Assembly: GCA_027257055.1 (NCBI GenBank) | Contig: JAPVLO010000180.1 | Span: forward strand, 1,364,001-1,428,000 | Length of the DNA stretch: 64,000 bases | Source of the DNA: Cephalopachus bancanus | Taxonomy: Eukaryota; Chordata; Mammalia; Primates; Tarsiidae | Direction of reading: 5' to 3' | In this document: piece by piece, positions 22,330 to 34,420 of the stretch | Layout of the letters: every line of letters starts with the position of its first letter | Position numbering within the stretch: the stretch's first letter is position 1 | Translations under genes and position numbers: made by a program | Notes under the pieces: model-generated | What the model saw: the letters and a program-made list of their open reading frames with translations, nothing else | What the model was told of the DNA's origin: nothing | Databases searched by the model: none

Positions 22330-24570
22330 GATCCCATGTACCTTTAGCTTGGTTTCCCCCAGTGACAATAACTTGGGCAACTGCAGGACGATGTCACACC
22401 CGGGACGTGGGTGGCAATTAGTCGGGGCTCGGATGTCCCAGCCCCACAAGGCTTCCCTCCTGTGTCCTTTCGTAGCCAGGCCCACGTCTCTCTTGCCCTC
22501 ATTTCCTGCTCAGCTCTGGAAACCTGCTCATTTCTATAATTTTGTTATTTCAAGAATGTTACACAGATGGAACCATCCAGTACGTAGTGGCCTCTGGGAA
22601 CCAGACTTTTCTACTCAGCAAGGTTCCCTGAGGGCCCTCCAGGGTGATGCCTGTGTCAGTAACTCACTCCTCTTCATTACAGAGCACTGTTGGGTGGTTT
22701 GGACCACCGTGTGCCCGGCCATGCACCTCTGGAAGGACCCTGGGTTCTGTTTTGGCCCATGGGTTGTTCAGAAGTACGATGATTTGTTTCCAAGTATTTG
22801 GAGATTTCCTGCTTTCTTGCTGTTACTGCTTTCCGGTTTGATCCATTCCATTGGGGTCAGAGAACACAATGTGTGATTTCAGTTCTTTTCAGTGTGTTCA
22901 GCCTAGGATATGGTCTTGGTACACATTCTGTGGGCATGTAAGAGTAACATGTGTTCACCTGTGGCTGAGGTGAGGGCTTTCTAAATGCTGGCAAGATTCT
23001 TTTGTGGATGGTGTTGGTGGGTTATTGTATGTGTTTACCCATTGTCCAGTTGTTTTTATTAGGAGATGAGAGAGTAGGGTTGAAGTCTGAAATTGCGATT
23101 GTGGGTTTGTGCATTTCTCTTTTCAGTTCTGCCAGCTTTTCTTCATGTGTTGTGTAGCTTTGTTGTTTGGTACATATGCATTTACACTTGCTATCTGTTC
23201 TTGGTGGACCGTTTTTTTACTGTTACGTACTAAGCCACTGCGTGTCTGGTAACTTTCCTGCTCTTGAAGTCTGCGTTCTCTCATACTGATATACCCACTC
23301 CTGCCTTCCTTTGGTTAATGTTTGCACGATACGACTTCTTTCTTCCCTTCACTTTCAGTCTGCCTACATTGTTATATTTGAAGTGAGTTTCTGGTAGACA
23401 AAGTCATGATTTGTAATTGATATTTTTGCATTATTTGTATATACTGTAATTATTGATATATTAGGGCTTCAGTATGCAGTTTAACTTTTTTCCCGCTTGT
23501 TCTCGCTGTCTTTAATTTCTGTTTGCTGTTTTTCTTCCTTATGAGTTACTTAAACATTTTTTAGAATTCTACTTTGACTCATCTTTAGTGTTTTTTAGTT
23601 TATTTTTTGTATTTTTTTTAAACTGGCTCTTCTGCATAATGTGGTGTCTGCATTATCAGTCTACTGGCGTCCTCCTTTACCAGTCTGAGTAAAGTGTAGG
23701 AACCTTGCCATCTCTTGCATTTCTTCACCCTCCCCCATTTGTTATGAAATTGTCTTAAGTAATTCTCCTGCATACATTTAGAACCACGCCAGACACTGTC
23801 ATAATTTTTGCTTCAATTGTCCAATATAATTTAGAAACTCAAGAGGAGAAATGAGGTCTATTTCCTTTACCCGTCCTTTGGCCTGCCATGGCTTTTCCTT
23901 CCTGCAGTTCCAAGGTTCCTTCTTTTCTCTTTCCTTTCGGCTCAGGAATCTTCCCTTAGCCATTTTTGGGGGAATGGGACTGTTGGTGACTGATTCTCCT
24001 TGTTTTCCTCCATCTCAGAATTACTTGCTCTCCCCTTCATTCCTGAAGGGCGCGATCACTGGAAATAGGTCCGTTCCTTTCTTGTGCTTTGTGCTTGAAA
24101 AATGTCATGCTGCCCCCTCCTCATCTCCATGACTTCTGCCGAGAAATCAGCTGTCATCCTGGTTCCCCTGACGGGGCAGAGTCACTTCTATCTGGCTGCT
24201 CTCAAGATGGTTTCTCTGGGATTGATTTTAGTTAGTTCGGTCTGAGGTTTGCTCAGCTGTTTGAATCTGCCGGTCCTTGTCTTTTTTCAACTGTGGGAGG
24301 TTTTCTGCTGTTGAACACTTTTTCAGCCTTACCCTTCTCTCCTCTCCTGCTGGGACTCCAGTGAAGGGAGGGTTAGATCTTTTGTGATAGTACCACAGGC
24401 TGCTGGGGTTATTCCCCCCAGCTGCTCTGGTTTTCAGATTGGGTGGTTTTCATTGTTTTGTCTGCTTCTTCATGGATTCTTTCCTCTGTCTCCTCCTTTC
24501 TCCTCTTGAGCCCATTGTGTGCTTTGTATTTTGGGTGCTATATTGTTTGGTTTTAAAGTTGCCATTTGAT

Positions 24571-24572
<2 letters not shown>

Positions 24573-24619
<47 letters not shown>

Positions 24620-24641
24620 TTTATAACATATATATATATGT
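24573..24641. repeat. (GT)19 followed by (AT)n microsatellite
   Basis: An uninterrupted 38-bp GT run (24573-24610) passes into TA-rich repeats. It is likely polymorphic between individuals. Confidence 0.95.
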
Positions 24642-25404
24642 ATTATTTTTTTGCTGGACTTTCTGTTTTTCTTTTTAATTTGGTTTCAACATGTTTATAG
24701 TTGCTTGTTTAAGCATTTTTGTGATGGCTGCTCTAATACTTTTCAAATGATCCCAGCAGTTCTGTCATCTTGGATTTGGCATCTCTCGGTTGCTTCCTTT
24801 TACTTGGTTTGAGATCTTCCTGGTTAGTATGGTAAGTGATTTTTGATTGAAACCAGACATTTTCAGTGTTATGCTTTGAGGCTGTGGACCTTCCTTCCTT
24901 TTTCCTTTCTTTCCCTTTCATTCATTTTTTTTTACATGGCCCAGCAGGAGGCTGGGGTGCCACCCTATTCTGCCAGGTGGGGACTGAAGTCAGTGTTTTC
25001 CATTCCCTTCCATGTCAGACACTGGCGCCACCCACACTCAAAGGGAGATCCCCAAAGGGGTGGTTGCAGGAGGCAGGGCTCACGGAGCTGCCTTGAGTCG
25101 TTCACCACAGGGTTGCTATCCCTTGGGCCCTTTCTGTTCTAGTATGCACAACACTGGGAGGCCAATTAATTTTCCTAAAGCACATCTTCTAACCAAAACC
25201 TGCATTAGATACAATTCAGGGACCTTACATGAGCCTTCAAGGCCCCCTCCAAGAGTCATCTGGTGCGATCTGTCTGAATTGCCGGCACACGTACACGTTG
25301 ACCAGCCTGTCCCAGAGCGCCATGTCCACATGAGCGAGGGGAGGAGGCACCATGCTATCCCCTCAGAGCAAGAGACTGGAAACCCCCGAAGTGGAGAGGC
25401 TGGT

Positions 25405-25460
25405 TGAACACATTCTAGCCCATCCAAACGGTGGAATACTACGCAGCCGTCAAGGTGGAT
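25405..25460 (+). mobile_element. L1 ORF2-end scrap
   Basis: The word gtggaatactacgcagccgt with preceding cattctagcccatcc follows the well-conserved late ORF2 region of L1 (also visible undamaged near 54,945). Confidence 0.55.
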
Positions 25461-25496
25461 GGCTGCAGCTCCTGGTGAGTTCATGTGGCACTGCCT

Positions 25497-25685
25497 GCAC
25501 CCGCGTTTCTCACAGGTGGTTCTGGGCCCGGCAGTACTTGCATCCCTGGGAGCTTGTTGGGAATGCATGTTCTTGGGTCCCGTCCAGCCTTCCCGAGTCC
25601 CCTGCTGGGGTGGGCCCAGCAGGCTGTGCTGAGCAAGTGGGTCAGGCCATTCTGACCCACCCAATGTTGAAAACTGCTGGATTCT
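25497..25685 (+). mobile_element. MER5A-like hAT relic
   Basis: Order of words: gcatccctgggagcttgttg, gaatgcatgttcttgggtcc, ctggggtgggcccagcaggc and tgttgaaaactgctgg, as in MER5A from near its 5' terminus to its 3' terminus. Confidence 0.7.
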
Positions 25686-26160
25686 ACTTTGTAGAATTAA
25701 ACAGTGGGCTTGTTCTCGGAAGGTGTCTCAAGGATGCTCAAGAAACGTGTAGTGTGGGCGGCCTTGAGGGGGGAGGGAGGCCGGAATGGAGGGCGACTTG
25801 TCTCTGGGTTTCCTTTTCATCCTTTCCTGTCTCTTGACTTTGAGCTGTTTAGTGTGTTCCTGGTTTTAAAAATTAAAATGCGAACCCCGTCGCTCTAACC
25901 TCGGCCTCCCTCATGCTCTCCACGGCCTCCTCTCTGGCCTCTTCGTGCGTTCAGACACGCCTCTTCAGGGTCCCTGGGCTTTGGGCTTTGGGCTGCGACT
26001 CCAGGCCATAGACCTTCTCTGAGTCTGTGCTCCCACCTAGAGCACCCTGTCCTTTCAGCATACCTGAAGGTCACTCGCCCCCGTGGTCAGGCCCCAGTGC
26101 TGCCTCTGGGAGACTTTGCTGGACCCTCCCACATGGACAGAGTTGCCCCTAGCACTCCCC

Positions 26161-29100
26161 AGCCTGCGCCTCTGCCGTGCCCGCGTCCCGGTCGCCTGAG
26201 TGGGCCCTCTTCCCTACGGGTCCGTCAGCTGTCTGAGGGACACAGGGAGGCAGGACAATGAGCGAAGTGAGATGGTGGTTGTCCTGGACCGGGCAGGGAT
26301 GGTGGCAGAGGCAGGGGGAGAAGCCCTGGGGCCGGGCTTTCCCCTGTGGGCTCGGTTTGGGGTTGAGCCATCATCAGTGCCCTGAGGTGGGGTGAGTGGG
26401 GCGCCCTTCACCTGGGAGGCCCTGAAATTTTGTTTTATTGTGTGTGAGTGAGGGGTCTTTTAAAAAGATGGATGCGCTTTGTGTGGGGATCACGGTGGGA
26501 TTTGAAAGGGCTGCACACAGGCTGGCAGCAGGCAGGTGCCCTGCCAGTGGGGTTGTCCTGGCAGAAACCAAGTCAGTGAAGCTGTTTCTAATATTCAGGA
26601 GAACCTGCTCCAGTGGCCTTGACACTTCCCCCCACCCTCCATCCCGGGAAGGCCTCTGACATTTCCTGCACTTTCTAACTTTCTAGCCAAATAATGATAT
26701 AATCAAGCCGGCTCCTCTGGCTTTGTTTTCCCTCTTTCCGGGCTCAGAGACCCAGCTCATATTCTAAGCTATTCTGAGCTCTTTTCAATTGCCCCGGAGA
26801 TAGTGCCAGAGGTTTTCTTTAATAATATGGCCGTCCTGCAGCCACCGTGGGCACCCAGAGCTGGGGCCGGGGTCTGGCCTGGGCTGGGCTGGGGCTCCTG
26901 ACCTGACTCCAGGTCTGAGCCTCACCCTCTGCCCTCCTCTGGGGCGGCTTCCTCCCTCCCTGTCACTTTTGTTCTTGAAGGGTGGCCTCTGTGGACTTCT
27001 CTGCAGGTCTACAGAAGCCATGGCAGTGGTGAGTGGCTGTTCTGAGTCTAGACACCTTTCAGGCACCTTCTGGGCCCTTCCCGGGGCCCTCAGTCGCTCT
27101 CTGCGGTGGTCCCAGTGTGGGTGTCCCCATCCTTTTAACAGGGAGATTGAGGCACACAGGTTAGATAACGCCCTTCAGGCTGCTCACCTCAGGTTGGCTC
27201 CATCTGGCTTGCCCCTGATGCTCTTGTTCTGTGTGTGTCTGCCGTGGATCCCCGGACAGCAGTGGGCCCTTGAGGCGGGGGCCACACCTCCTCAGTACTG
27301 CCTCAGTGCGCAGCTGCGTCTTGCAAGAGACTGTGGGTGGGCAGGGAGCCGCTGCACTTTCCTTAGAGACCAAACTCTGGTTTGGGGTGCATGGAGTTAC
27401 CCCAGAACTTACTGGCCCTTCTTGTTTTAGAAGGCGGTGGGGTGTCAGGGTGCCATGGGTGATGCGCTTCCCTGTGGCCTTTGACCCAGTCCATCTGGGT
27501 GGCTGGCAGTGGTGAGCTCTGTCAGCCTGGGCAGTCAGAAAGCAGAACGGTACCACTCCTGCTCCAGAGGCCCAAGAGCAAGGTGGGGTGGAGTCTGGCG
27601 AGGACCCGCTGAGGGTTTGCAGAGGGCTCCTTCCAGCCTTGTGCTCACGTGGGAGGGTGAGGCTGGGGTCTTCAGCGCCATGGGGTCTCATCCTTCATGA
27701 GGTGTTTCTCTGTCAAGGAGAGACACACGCTCATCCCAGCCAGGACATCAGCACTCCTGTGACCCTGGACCAGCCTCCACTCTCCTGTCATGGCGTGACT
27801 CGACTCCCCCCAGTCTGCTGTGTGTGCCCAGTGGGATGTGCCCCCTCCATGTCCTCCCTCCTGCTCAGCTGGCCCCGTCCCAGTCTTCGGGACCCCAGCC
27901 CAGGGCCTTGTCTCCCACCCTGGCCCTCTTGCTGCTGGCTTAGGCTTGGGGGTCAGTCCAGGGTCAGGCCCAACAGGAGCTGCGTGTGGCCCGCCTGCTT
28001 CTCGCACACCCGCAAGCCCGTCATGGCGGTGGCGGCCCTGGGATCTTTTGTAGACTGCGTCGTCCCCGGAAAGGCCCCCTCATGCCTGCCGCCCCTGCAG
28101 CAGAGAGCCTCATTTTATACACCCAGCCCAGCCCTACAGTTCCCCCGGGCCTCCTGCTCCAGCCTGGGAAGGGTTCCCCATCGCCCTGCTCTGGGCCTCG
28201 CCTGGCTCTGGGTGCAGCTGCCCTCCCGGGACCCAGGCACCCCCTCCTGCTCTGGCCCTCCAGGCCGGGGTGCCCGGGGCAGAGTTGGCGCGCTCAGCAA
28301 GTGTCTGCGGCATCAGGTCGATGGGCGGGTCTGAGGAGGAGGATTCAGCCCCTGGACAGGTCCGTGCTGCTTCTGATGCTCTGGGAAGGTCCTGGGCACC
28401 ACCGTGCCATGGCCACACCTGCCATGCGGGGTCCTCATGCAGGACTTGTCACTCATTTGCAGACGTGGGGCTTGGTGTTTCCAGACTCCACTGTGTCCTG
28501 GCCTCCAGGGGCAGGGAGTGGCCGCCCTGAAGGCTCCACCTGTGGCCAGAAGCTTCGTGGCTGGGGCTGTGGCAGCAGTCGAAACCTCGCTGCTCTAGCC
28601 AGGGGGACACCAGGCCCATGGGCTCATCTGGAGCCTGTTCCCAGGTCTTGCTTCTTCCCCGACCGTGGTGAGCGCTCCAGCAGGGGTCTGGCCTCCCTTC
28701 CCCTTCAGCCGGGGTCAGCTCAGGGGACCCCTCGTTCCTCTTCGGACCCTGTGGCATCCTTCCAAGTCCCTCTCGCCCTTCTCTCTTCAAGGAAAGGAAT
28801 GGCTTGTCGGAGTCACAGAGCATCATGGCAGAACTGACACCCCAGCCGGGGGCCCCAGGGCCAGGCTTGGGGCAGGCTACCTGCATACCCCGGGGTGGCT
28901 GGAAGGCCCGGCATCTAAACCTGTGGTCATGTTCTCTTTGCACTCGTCGGCCTGTCCCACTCGCAGGTGGTATCTGCGTCTGTCACTGTGCCATTGCTGT
29001 AAAACCTGTAGCTGCTGTCATACTCTTATGGCATGACATAGTGTATTAGAGTGCTGTCACACAGGGCAAGCTCACAGGCCGTGCATGGTCGACATGCCTT

Positions 29101-31174
29101 CCTGGGAAGGCATGTTTTGGTCACTCACAGTTTCTCCTTCTGACCCTGCTCTGACAGCATTTTTTCATCACGGGGGCAGGGGGGACAGGGTCACACAGGA
29201 GGAGAAAGTTTGGCCCCTCGCAGGGGTGGAGGCAGGGAGGCTGGCAGGTCCTGGTGCCATTGCAGCTGCACCTGGGGGGTGGTGGCCAGCCCTCTCGCCT
29301 GGCCCTGGGCAGGACTGACTTTGCTGTGCCCTTGGCTTGGGGCAGAGACACTGGTCGGGAGGTTGTAAGTGGGAAGTGTGCTTCAATTCCAGGTGTGGGC
29401 AGCCCGAGGCCAGTATGAGGCTGCCCACAGGACAGTGGCCGTGCTGGGGTCAGGGCGTATGCCGGTCTGGGCCTGTCTACACTGGCTGTGCCCACGGAAA
29501 GGAAAGCTGGGCAGGCTTCTGTCGCTGTATGGGAGGATGCCCGCCCTCTTAAGGGTACCCCGCCGTGGCTTCCTGTACGCTTGGGGCCGTGTCTCTGCTG
29601 TCCAGCTTTGGGATGTTTCGTCGCTCTCGAAGGGATCCTCTTGTCACCCGCACGAGTCTGTGCTGCCCTGAGCCCCTGCGATTTGGAGCTGCCGTCACCA
29701 CAACTGACCACTGAAGCCGGTTGCCTACCCAGGAGGGTGGCGTCTGTGGCCAGAGCCCAGGCTCTGTGCCAGCAACCTAGGCCAGGTTGGAAACGGAAGG
29801 CGGGCGTACGGTGGAGCATGACAGGTGTGTCCCATGAGTGTGAAACTCGCTCTGGTGTCTCGGGCCACAAGACTTACCTGTTGGCACCAGCGGTTGGAGA
29901 GCAGGAGGGCTAGGCCTGGGGGACTGGATGCAGGGGGCCTCCTGGGCCCCGTGGCCCTGACCTTGGTGACTGGCTTGCTGAGACAGCAGGTGTGCTGCCT
30001 GTCGGGCTCTCCTGTGTCTGTCGCGTTGTCACCTCTCCGTGGGTCAACACCAGGGCCCCGAGAGGCGGGAAGCGGGAGCCACGCTCATTTCTGGCTTGGC
30101 CGGAGGAAACCGCAGGGGCCTTGGCCTTGTGCCCTGCCCCTCCCCAGGCCTCTCCCCAGCAGCTGGGCTCCTCCTCTGGCTGCTCGCATCCTGCAAGGGG
30201 CGCCTGCATCCGGCCTGGTCCCTTCCCCCTTGGGGACAGACCCTCAGGCTCCTTGGGGCGTTTGCTCCTCAGATCGGTTTTTGGGGCTCCCCTGTGCCCA
30301 GCCCTGAGCTCAGCACTGTGTGTGGGGGGTGGACTTGTGGCAAGACCTGGTCCTGCCTCTGGGGGATGGGCTGAGTGGGGTGGGGTTCAGATGCATGGCC
30401 TAGGATCCTGTGGGTTAGGAATGGAGCGGAGTGGTTGCAGCTGGCTCGTGGGAGTCCAGGGACAGAGAGACTGCCCAGGGTCTGGGTGCTCAGAGAATGC
30501 CAGACACAGACTTGCACCCAGTGTGTCGGAAGATATGGCTGTTTCTCAAGTTTCTGGATGATGAGGGTGACCAGGCAGACTCGCTGGGCATCTGGGTCCA
30601 GCACCCCTGGCCTTTCTGCTGTGAGTCTTGAGAGGCGCTGGGATCCGGCTGTCATGGCCCACTGGGGCTTCCCTCCTCACCCAGGGCACCGGTGCTGGGC
30701 CTCCGGCCTGGATGGGTGGCAAGAGGGTGTGGGGCCTGCAGGGGCCTTCCCAATCCAGACTCCTGGCCATGCCCCGCTTTGTGTTGAAAAGCCCCACTGC
30801 ACTGGGGCTGATCACTGGTTAGAGACAGGGTCAGCTCTGACGGTTGTTGGGTCGTTCAGCGTCCCTGTTAGCGGAGGCGGGAAAGGTCTGTTGCCCAGGC
30901 GGGCCCTGTGCGGGAGCGCGGAGGCGGCGGGCCGCACCATGCCATCTGTGGGCAGCCTTGGCGTGTGGCGCTTCAGGCTGTGAGGTGCTCTGGGCTGGTT
31001 CACCGGAGATGCCTGGGAGCCGCATGGGTGCTGGGCTTCAGAGTCAGATGAAACGGTGTCCCCTTCCTGGTTGGGGAGTGGGTTCTCCCTGCAGAGGTAA
31101 CAGGGGTGCCTGGCCCTCTGGGGTTCTCCCACTGCATGCCCACCAGGGCTGCCTGGCAGGTCCTGCTGCCAGAG
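26161..31174. other. about 5 kb of repeat-free unique sequence
   Basis: I recognise no transposon over five kilobases, which is unusual for this window. An AT-richer segment at 26670-26840 (ccaaataatgatataatcaa, ctttaataatatggccgtcc) could be a conserved element. A CpG cluster lies at 30,875-30,965. Large open frames (283 codons at 27986-28837 +; 249 codons at 29121-29870 -) show no known domain. If the window holds exons of a real gene, this and 40,561-43,858 are the likeliest places, but I cannot point to one. Confidence 0.4.
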
Positions 31175-31275
31175 TGTCTGCTTCATGGGTTCTAGGGTGG
31201 GGGCTGGGATGTGCATTTCCAGCAAGTTCCCAGGGGGTACTGCGGCCACCGCAGGTCCTGGGACCTTCTGCTGAA
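31175..31275 (+). mobile_element. MER5A-like hAT relic
   Basis: Words tcatgggttctagggtgggg, gatgtgcatttccagcaagt and tcccagggggtactg follow the MER5A middle and end. Confidence 0.6.
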
Positions 31276-31454
31276 GGCTGGTGCTTATCACCCCAGGGTG
31301 GGGTCTCAGGACTCGCCGCTGAGAATATGAAGGGGTGTGTGTCCATGTCCAGGAATGGGCCAGGTACCAGGCACCCAGGACTCTGACAAGAGGGCGTGCA
31401 GGTGTTGGAGAGACTTTCCGAGGCAGGGAGACCGCAGAGGGGGCGGTGCCTGGA

Positions 31455-31625
31455 TAGCTGTGCTGCACATGGTAGACACACAGGCACTACACGCAGGTTT
31501 GCGGTACATACACACGTGCCCTTCACACATGGGTGTACTACACATATGCACTCCACACACACTGCACAGGTACACGCATACATGCGCTGCACACACGTGC
31601 ACCGCACACACACACAGCCCAGCAT
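31455..31625. repeat. CA-rich degenerate repeat
   Basis: A 170-bp stretch of acacatg, ctgcacac and gtacac words, similar in style to the array at 2880 but without a clear unit. It explains the cysteine-rich and histidine-rich open frames here. Confidence 0.8.
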
Positions 31626-32713
31626 GGCTCAGCACCCCCTAGAGTCGAGTGGTGCGGTGGTACGGGCGCATGAGAGGGCCTCAGGCTGGGCTGGTGTCAG
31701 GAGCACAGGTGGGGAAGTCCAGGGGAGGCTGTGAGACTGCAGAAGCCCGGGGGGGCCCCAGGTGGGCGGGAGGTGGGGGCTTCCTGGGAGCTGGAGCTGG
31801 GGGTCTGGGGGTGAGGAGCTGGACAGACCCACAGCGGTTGTTCTCAGGCAGACACCTGGAGACACTCCTCCACCTTTTGAAAAGCAGATTTTCGGTGGTG
31901 ACCCCTGCGCCTGTGATAGCCGAGTCTCAGGGATGGCTCCCCCACTCCCAGCCTCAGGGGAATCCTCCCCGACACTTCACCACCAGAGACGATCTCCTTT
32001 AGTTCAGAATCCCATCCTCCCAGAGGCTGACTGACCCCCGCCCGCCGAGCGGGGTCGCCATAGCGGGGTCGTGGCCATCCCTCCGGGGGTCTGTGGGCAG
32101 CTAGCTTGAGGGCCCTGGAGGCAGAGAGGGAGGGGAGGCTGGTGGGAGGTGTCAGAGAGGAACTGGGAGGGCGCTTGGTGCAGGAGGGCCCTGCTCGGAG
32201 GCCTGGGCAAGGGGGACGTTCCGGGGTGGCAGGAGGGCTGGGAATGAGGCCATGGGAGGGCGTCACCTGTGCGGGCCTCCGCCAGTACTTGCAACTGGCT
32301 GGTGCCCACCCCTTCCTCCCTCCCTTCCTCCCCCCATTGCAGACACCCACACGCCTGTGTAGGTGCCCCACTGTGTGTCCGAGCACGTGACCCTCTACCC
32401 TTGACTCTGTGCTCAGGCGCTGCAGGGGCAGGGATGGCTGTCTCCCCAGGCAGGCCCTGAGGCCGGTGGATGGATGCCCTCTGAAAGCCGCAGGAACGGA
32501 AAACTGCCTGCCCTGGGGGACCTGCAGAGGGGACCTGGGGGCCCTGCCAAGAGGTCCTCGCTGCCTGGGCTTCCCGGAGCCAGTTTTCCATCTCAGGCAG
32601 TCTGTAAGGATGGTGTTCTGCAGAGAAAGACCCAGCAGGAGCCATCTCGGGCCAGCTCCTTAATTGTTCTCTTGTGAAGGTCGACAAGGCTGACCTAAAA
32701 ATCAGGTTTTTAA
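31626..32713. other. unique sequence, no gene seen
   Basis: No repeat is recognised. A 227-codon antisense frame (32004-32687) is unsupported by any motif. A pyrimidine-rich stretch (ctccctcccttcctcccccc) lies at 32317-32336. Confidence 0.4.
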
Positions 32714-32835
32714 AGCCAGGTATGGTGGCTCCTGCCTGGAGTCCCAGTCACTTGGGAGGCCAAAGCGGGAGGATCAGCTGAGCCCAGGAGTCTCAGAACA
32801 GCCTGGGTGGCAGAGTGAGATCATATCTCAAGAAA
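32714..32835 (+). mobile_element. Alu-like monomer
   Basis: It reads gccaggtatggtggctcctg, cttgggaggccaaagcggga, gagcccaggagtctcag and cctgggtggcagagtgagat, i.e. a single monomer ending in a short A-rich tail. It is probably a fossil left monomer. Confidence 0.75.
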
Positions 32836-33218
32836 ATGACCACAGAAGAGCACAAAGGTGGAAACAATGGACACTCGCACTGAGGCAGGAGAGTAGGCGA
32901 CAGAGGGGACACACCCCACACCAAGGACCAGGCAGGGGAGGGGACACAATCACATAGTGGGTACCAGGAGGGGGAGGGGACACGATCCACACCAGGGACT
33001 GGGGGGAGGGGCATACCCCACACCAGGGATGGGTGGGACACACCCCACACCAGGGACCGGGGGGAGGGGACACACCGCACTCTAGGGGCCAGGTCCACTT
33101 CGGGGGGGGAAGGGAAGCTCACTGGATGCCCAGATCTCACCTGCATTTAATTTGCTCACATAGAAATCCTCACATGTACCCCACAACTCTAAGTAAATTA
33201 AAAAATAATTTAAAAACT
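32836..33218 (+). mobile_element. L1 3' end with expanded G-rich tract
   Basis: Upstream words gtggaaacaatggacact and downstream gatctcacctgcatttaatt, cctcacatgtaccccacaac and an A-rich end with aaattaaaaaataattt follow the 3' untranslated region of a primate L1. Between them the G-rich tract, normally a few dozen bases, is replaced by a six-copy tandem array. The element is 5'-truncated to its 3' untranslated region and has no coding part. Confidence 0.6.
32905..33103. repeat. minisatellite, 27-36-bp unit, 6 copies, inside L1 3' end
   Basis: Units start at 32905, 32940, 32976, 33008, 33035 and 33066. The typical unit is ggggacacaccccacaccag plus ggacc and a G-run. The + strand is G-rich with frequent runs of four to six G, so it could form quadruplexes. 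Confidence 0.85.
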
Positions 33219-33503
33219 GGCCGGGTGTGGTGGCTCAAGTCTATATTCCCAGCACTTTGGGAGGCCGAGGTGAGAGGATTGCCTGACCCCAGGGGTTCGA
33301 GACCAGCCTGGGCAACTTGGTGGGACCTCATCTCTACAATAAATCACAAACACTAGCTGGGTGGTGGTGTGTCTGTAGTTCCCCTACTTGGAAGGCTGAG
33401 GCGGAAGGATCGCCTGAGCCCAGGAGGTAGAGGCTGGGGTGGCCGTGAGCGTGCCACTGCACTCCAGCCTGGGCGACGGAGTGAGACTCCTACTCAAAAA
33501 AAA
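33219..33503 (+). mobile_element. Alu element, lineage-specific subfamily
   Basis: It starts ggccgggtgtggtggctcaa at the end of the L1 A-rich tail, a common landing site. It has cctcatctctacaataaatc, cttggaaggctgaggcggaa, gaggctggggtggccgtgag and gagtgagactcctactc. It is one of the best preserved copies. Confidence 0.96.
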
Positions 33504-34348
33504 TAATGATTTTAAAATTAAAAAACCCCAAAGAGCTCTATGGGTCCACATGGGCCTGGTGGAGAGATGGCTGTGCATGCAGGCGTGTTTGCCTGCACCA
33601 GGTGGGGCGTGCTCACCACGTTCATGGGCGAGGTCTGAGCCTGGAGGCCCTCCTGCTGCCATTTCCGTCCTGTGATTCCTGAAGGGGGAACATCTGGCCG
33701 GCCTGGAGGCCGCTGAGGGAAAATGAAGCCTTAGGCTCACTGCACCCCTGCCTTTCCTGCTGCTGTGCTGCCTGGAGGGTGCAGGGCGCCCTCCTCCCCC
33801 GCCTTCAGCCGGGCCCTACCCCAGGTACTGTGTGAGCGTCTCAGGGCTCCTGCATCCCTCCTGCCCCTGCCTGGGCCCATGTGCACCCCGCCATAGTGAG
33901 GCCCTCGGGGGCATCCAGACACCGCGGGAGCCCTCGCCACAGGATGCCCCCTGCTCTCTGTGATGTCACGGGACGGGGCCCCTTCGGGGAGGCCCTGAGT
34001 GCATTTTCCTGGGAATGCCAGGGCCGGGCCATCCTGGGGAGGAAGAGGGAGGGAAGAGGGGCAGGGCGTCTCTGGCCCACAGGGTCAGAGGCTCCCCGGG
34101 TCAACACGGCCCACCTGCCCCAGCACCCTGTGACAGAGAGGCCAGGGAGGTCATTTGTCAGTCAGCAGACCCACACGGAGGGACCGGAGGGGGAGGAATC
34201 GCCAGCAGGCCCCCGGAAAGACCAGAGTGCCCGTGGCCCGCCCCTCACCCTCTTTCCTCAGTGGCCTCCACACCGTCCTCCGGGCCTTCTTGGTGCCCGT
34301 TCCTGCCCTTTGGGACCAGGAGAAGGGCACCATTCCTTCCAGCAGAAA

Positions 34349-34420
34349 GGCACCGGGACGGAGACAGACCACGGGACAGCAGAGGGGCACCAGGACGGGG
34401 CCAGGACACAGGACATTGCC
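34349..34420. repeat. 36-bp tandem repeat, 2 copies (related to 35368-35476)
   Basis: Copies 34349-34384 and 34385-34420 start ggcaccgggacgg or gggcaccaggacgg and share accacggg/acacagg and gcagag parts. Confidence 0.65.

Larger units (their letters stand above)
22040..24890 (-). mobile_element. L1M-type LINE-1, antisense, about 2.6 kb without the nested Alu
   Basis: The + strand is T-rich and follows an old antisense L1 for most of this length. Recognisable words in order are gagatcccatgtac and ggtttcccccagtgacaata, tctataattttgttatttca with gaatgttacacagatggaac, ccattccattggggtcagag, gtcttggtacacattctgtg, tttgcacgatacgacttctt, gtgagtttctggtagacaaa, gagaaatcagctgtcatcct, and gtgatttttgattgaaacca near the end. 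No reading frame survives. The GT microsatellite at 24573 lies inside. Some of this may be two abutting old L1 copies; boundaries are approximate. Confidence 0.75.
25140..26160 (+). mobile_element. L2 LINE, fragmented by later insertions
   Basis: The first part (25155-25290) reads cctaaagcacatcttctaac and gagccttcaaggccccctcc. The second (25880-26150) reads ctggcctcttcgtgcgttca and gctgcctctgggagactttg. Both follow the L2 3' region in the same direction. Between them lie an L1 scrap and a MER5A. Divergence is high, so edges are approximate. Confidence 0.5.

Noticed and set aside
24439..24678. hydrophobic 79-codon frame suggesting a small membrane protein
   Set aside because: It lies inside the antisense L1M and reads into the GT/AT microsatellite.
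26996..27034. possible 22-bp micro-exon between ctctgcag and gtgagt
   Set aside because: Such splice-like pairs occur often by chance; no neighbouring exon or conserved frame supports it.
27986..28837. 283-codon open frame on +
   Set aside because: Arginine/proline/glycine-rich composition as expected from GC-rich noncoding DNA; no domain seen.
29121..29870. 249-codon open frame on -
   Set aside because: Same composition argument; overlaps several + strand frames of similar size.
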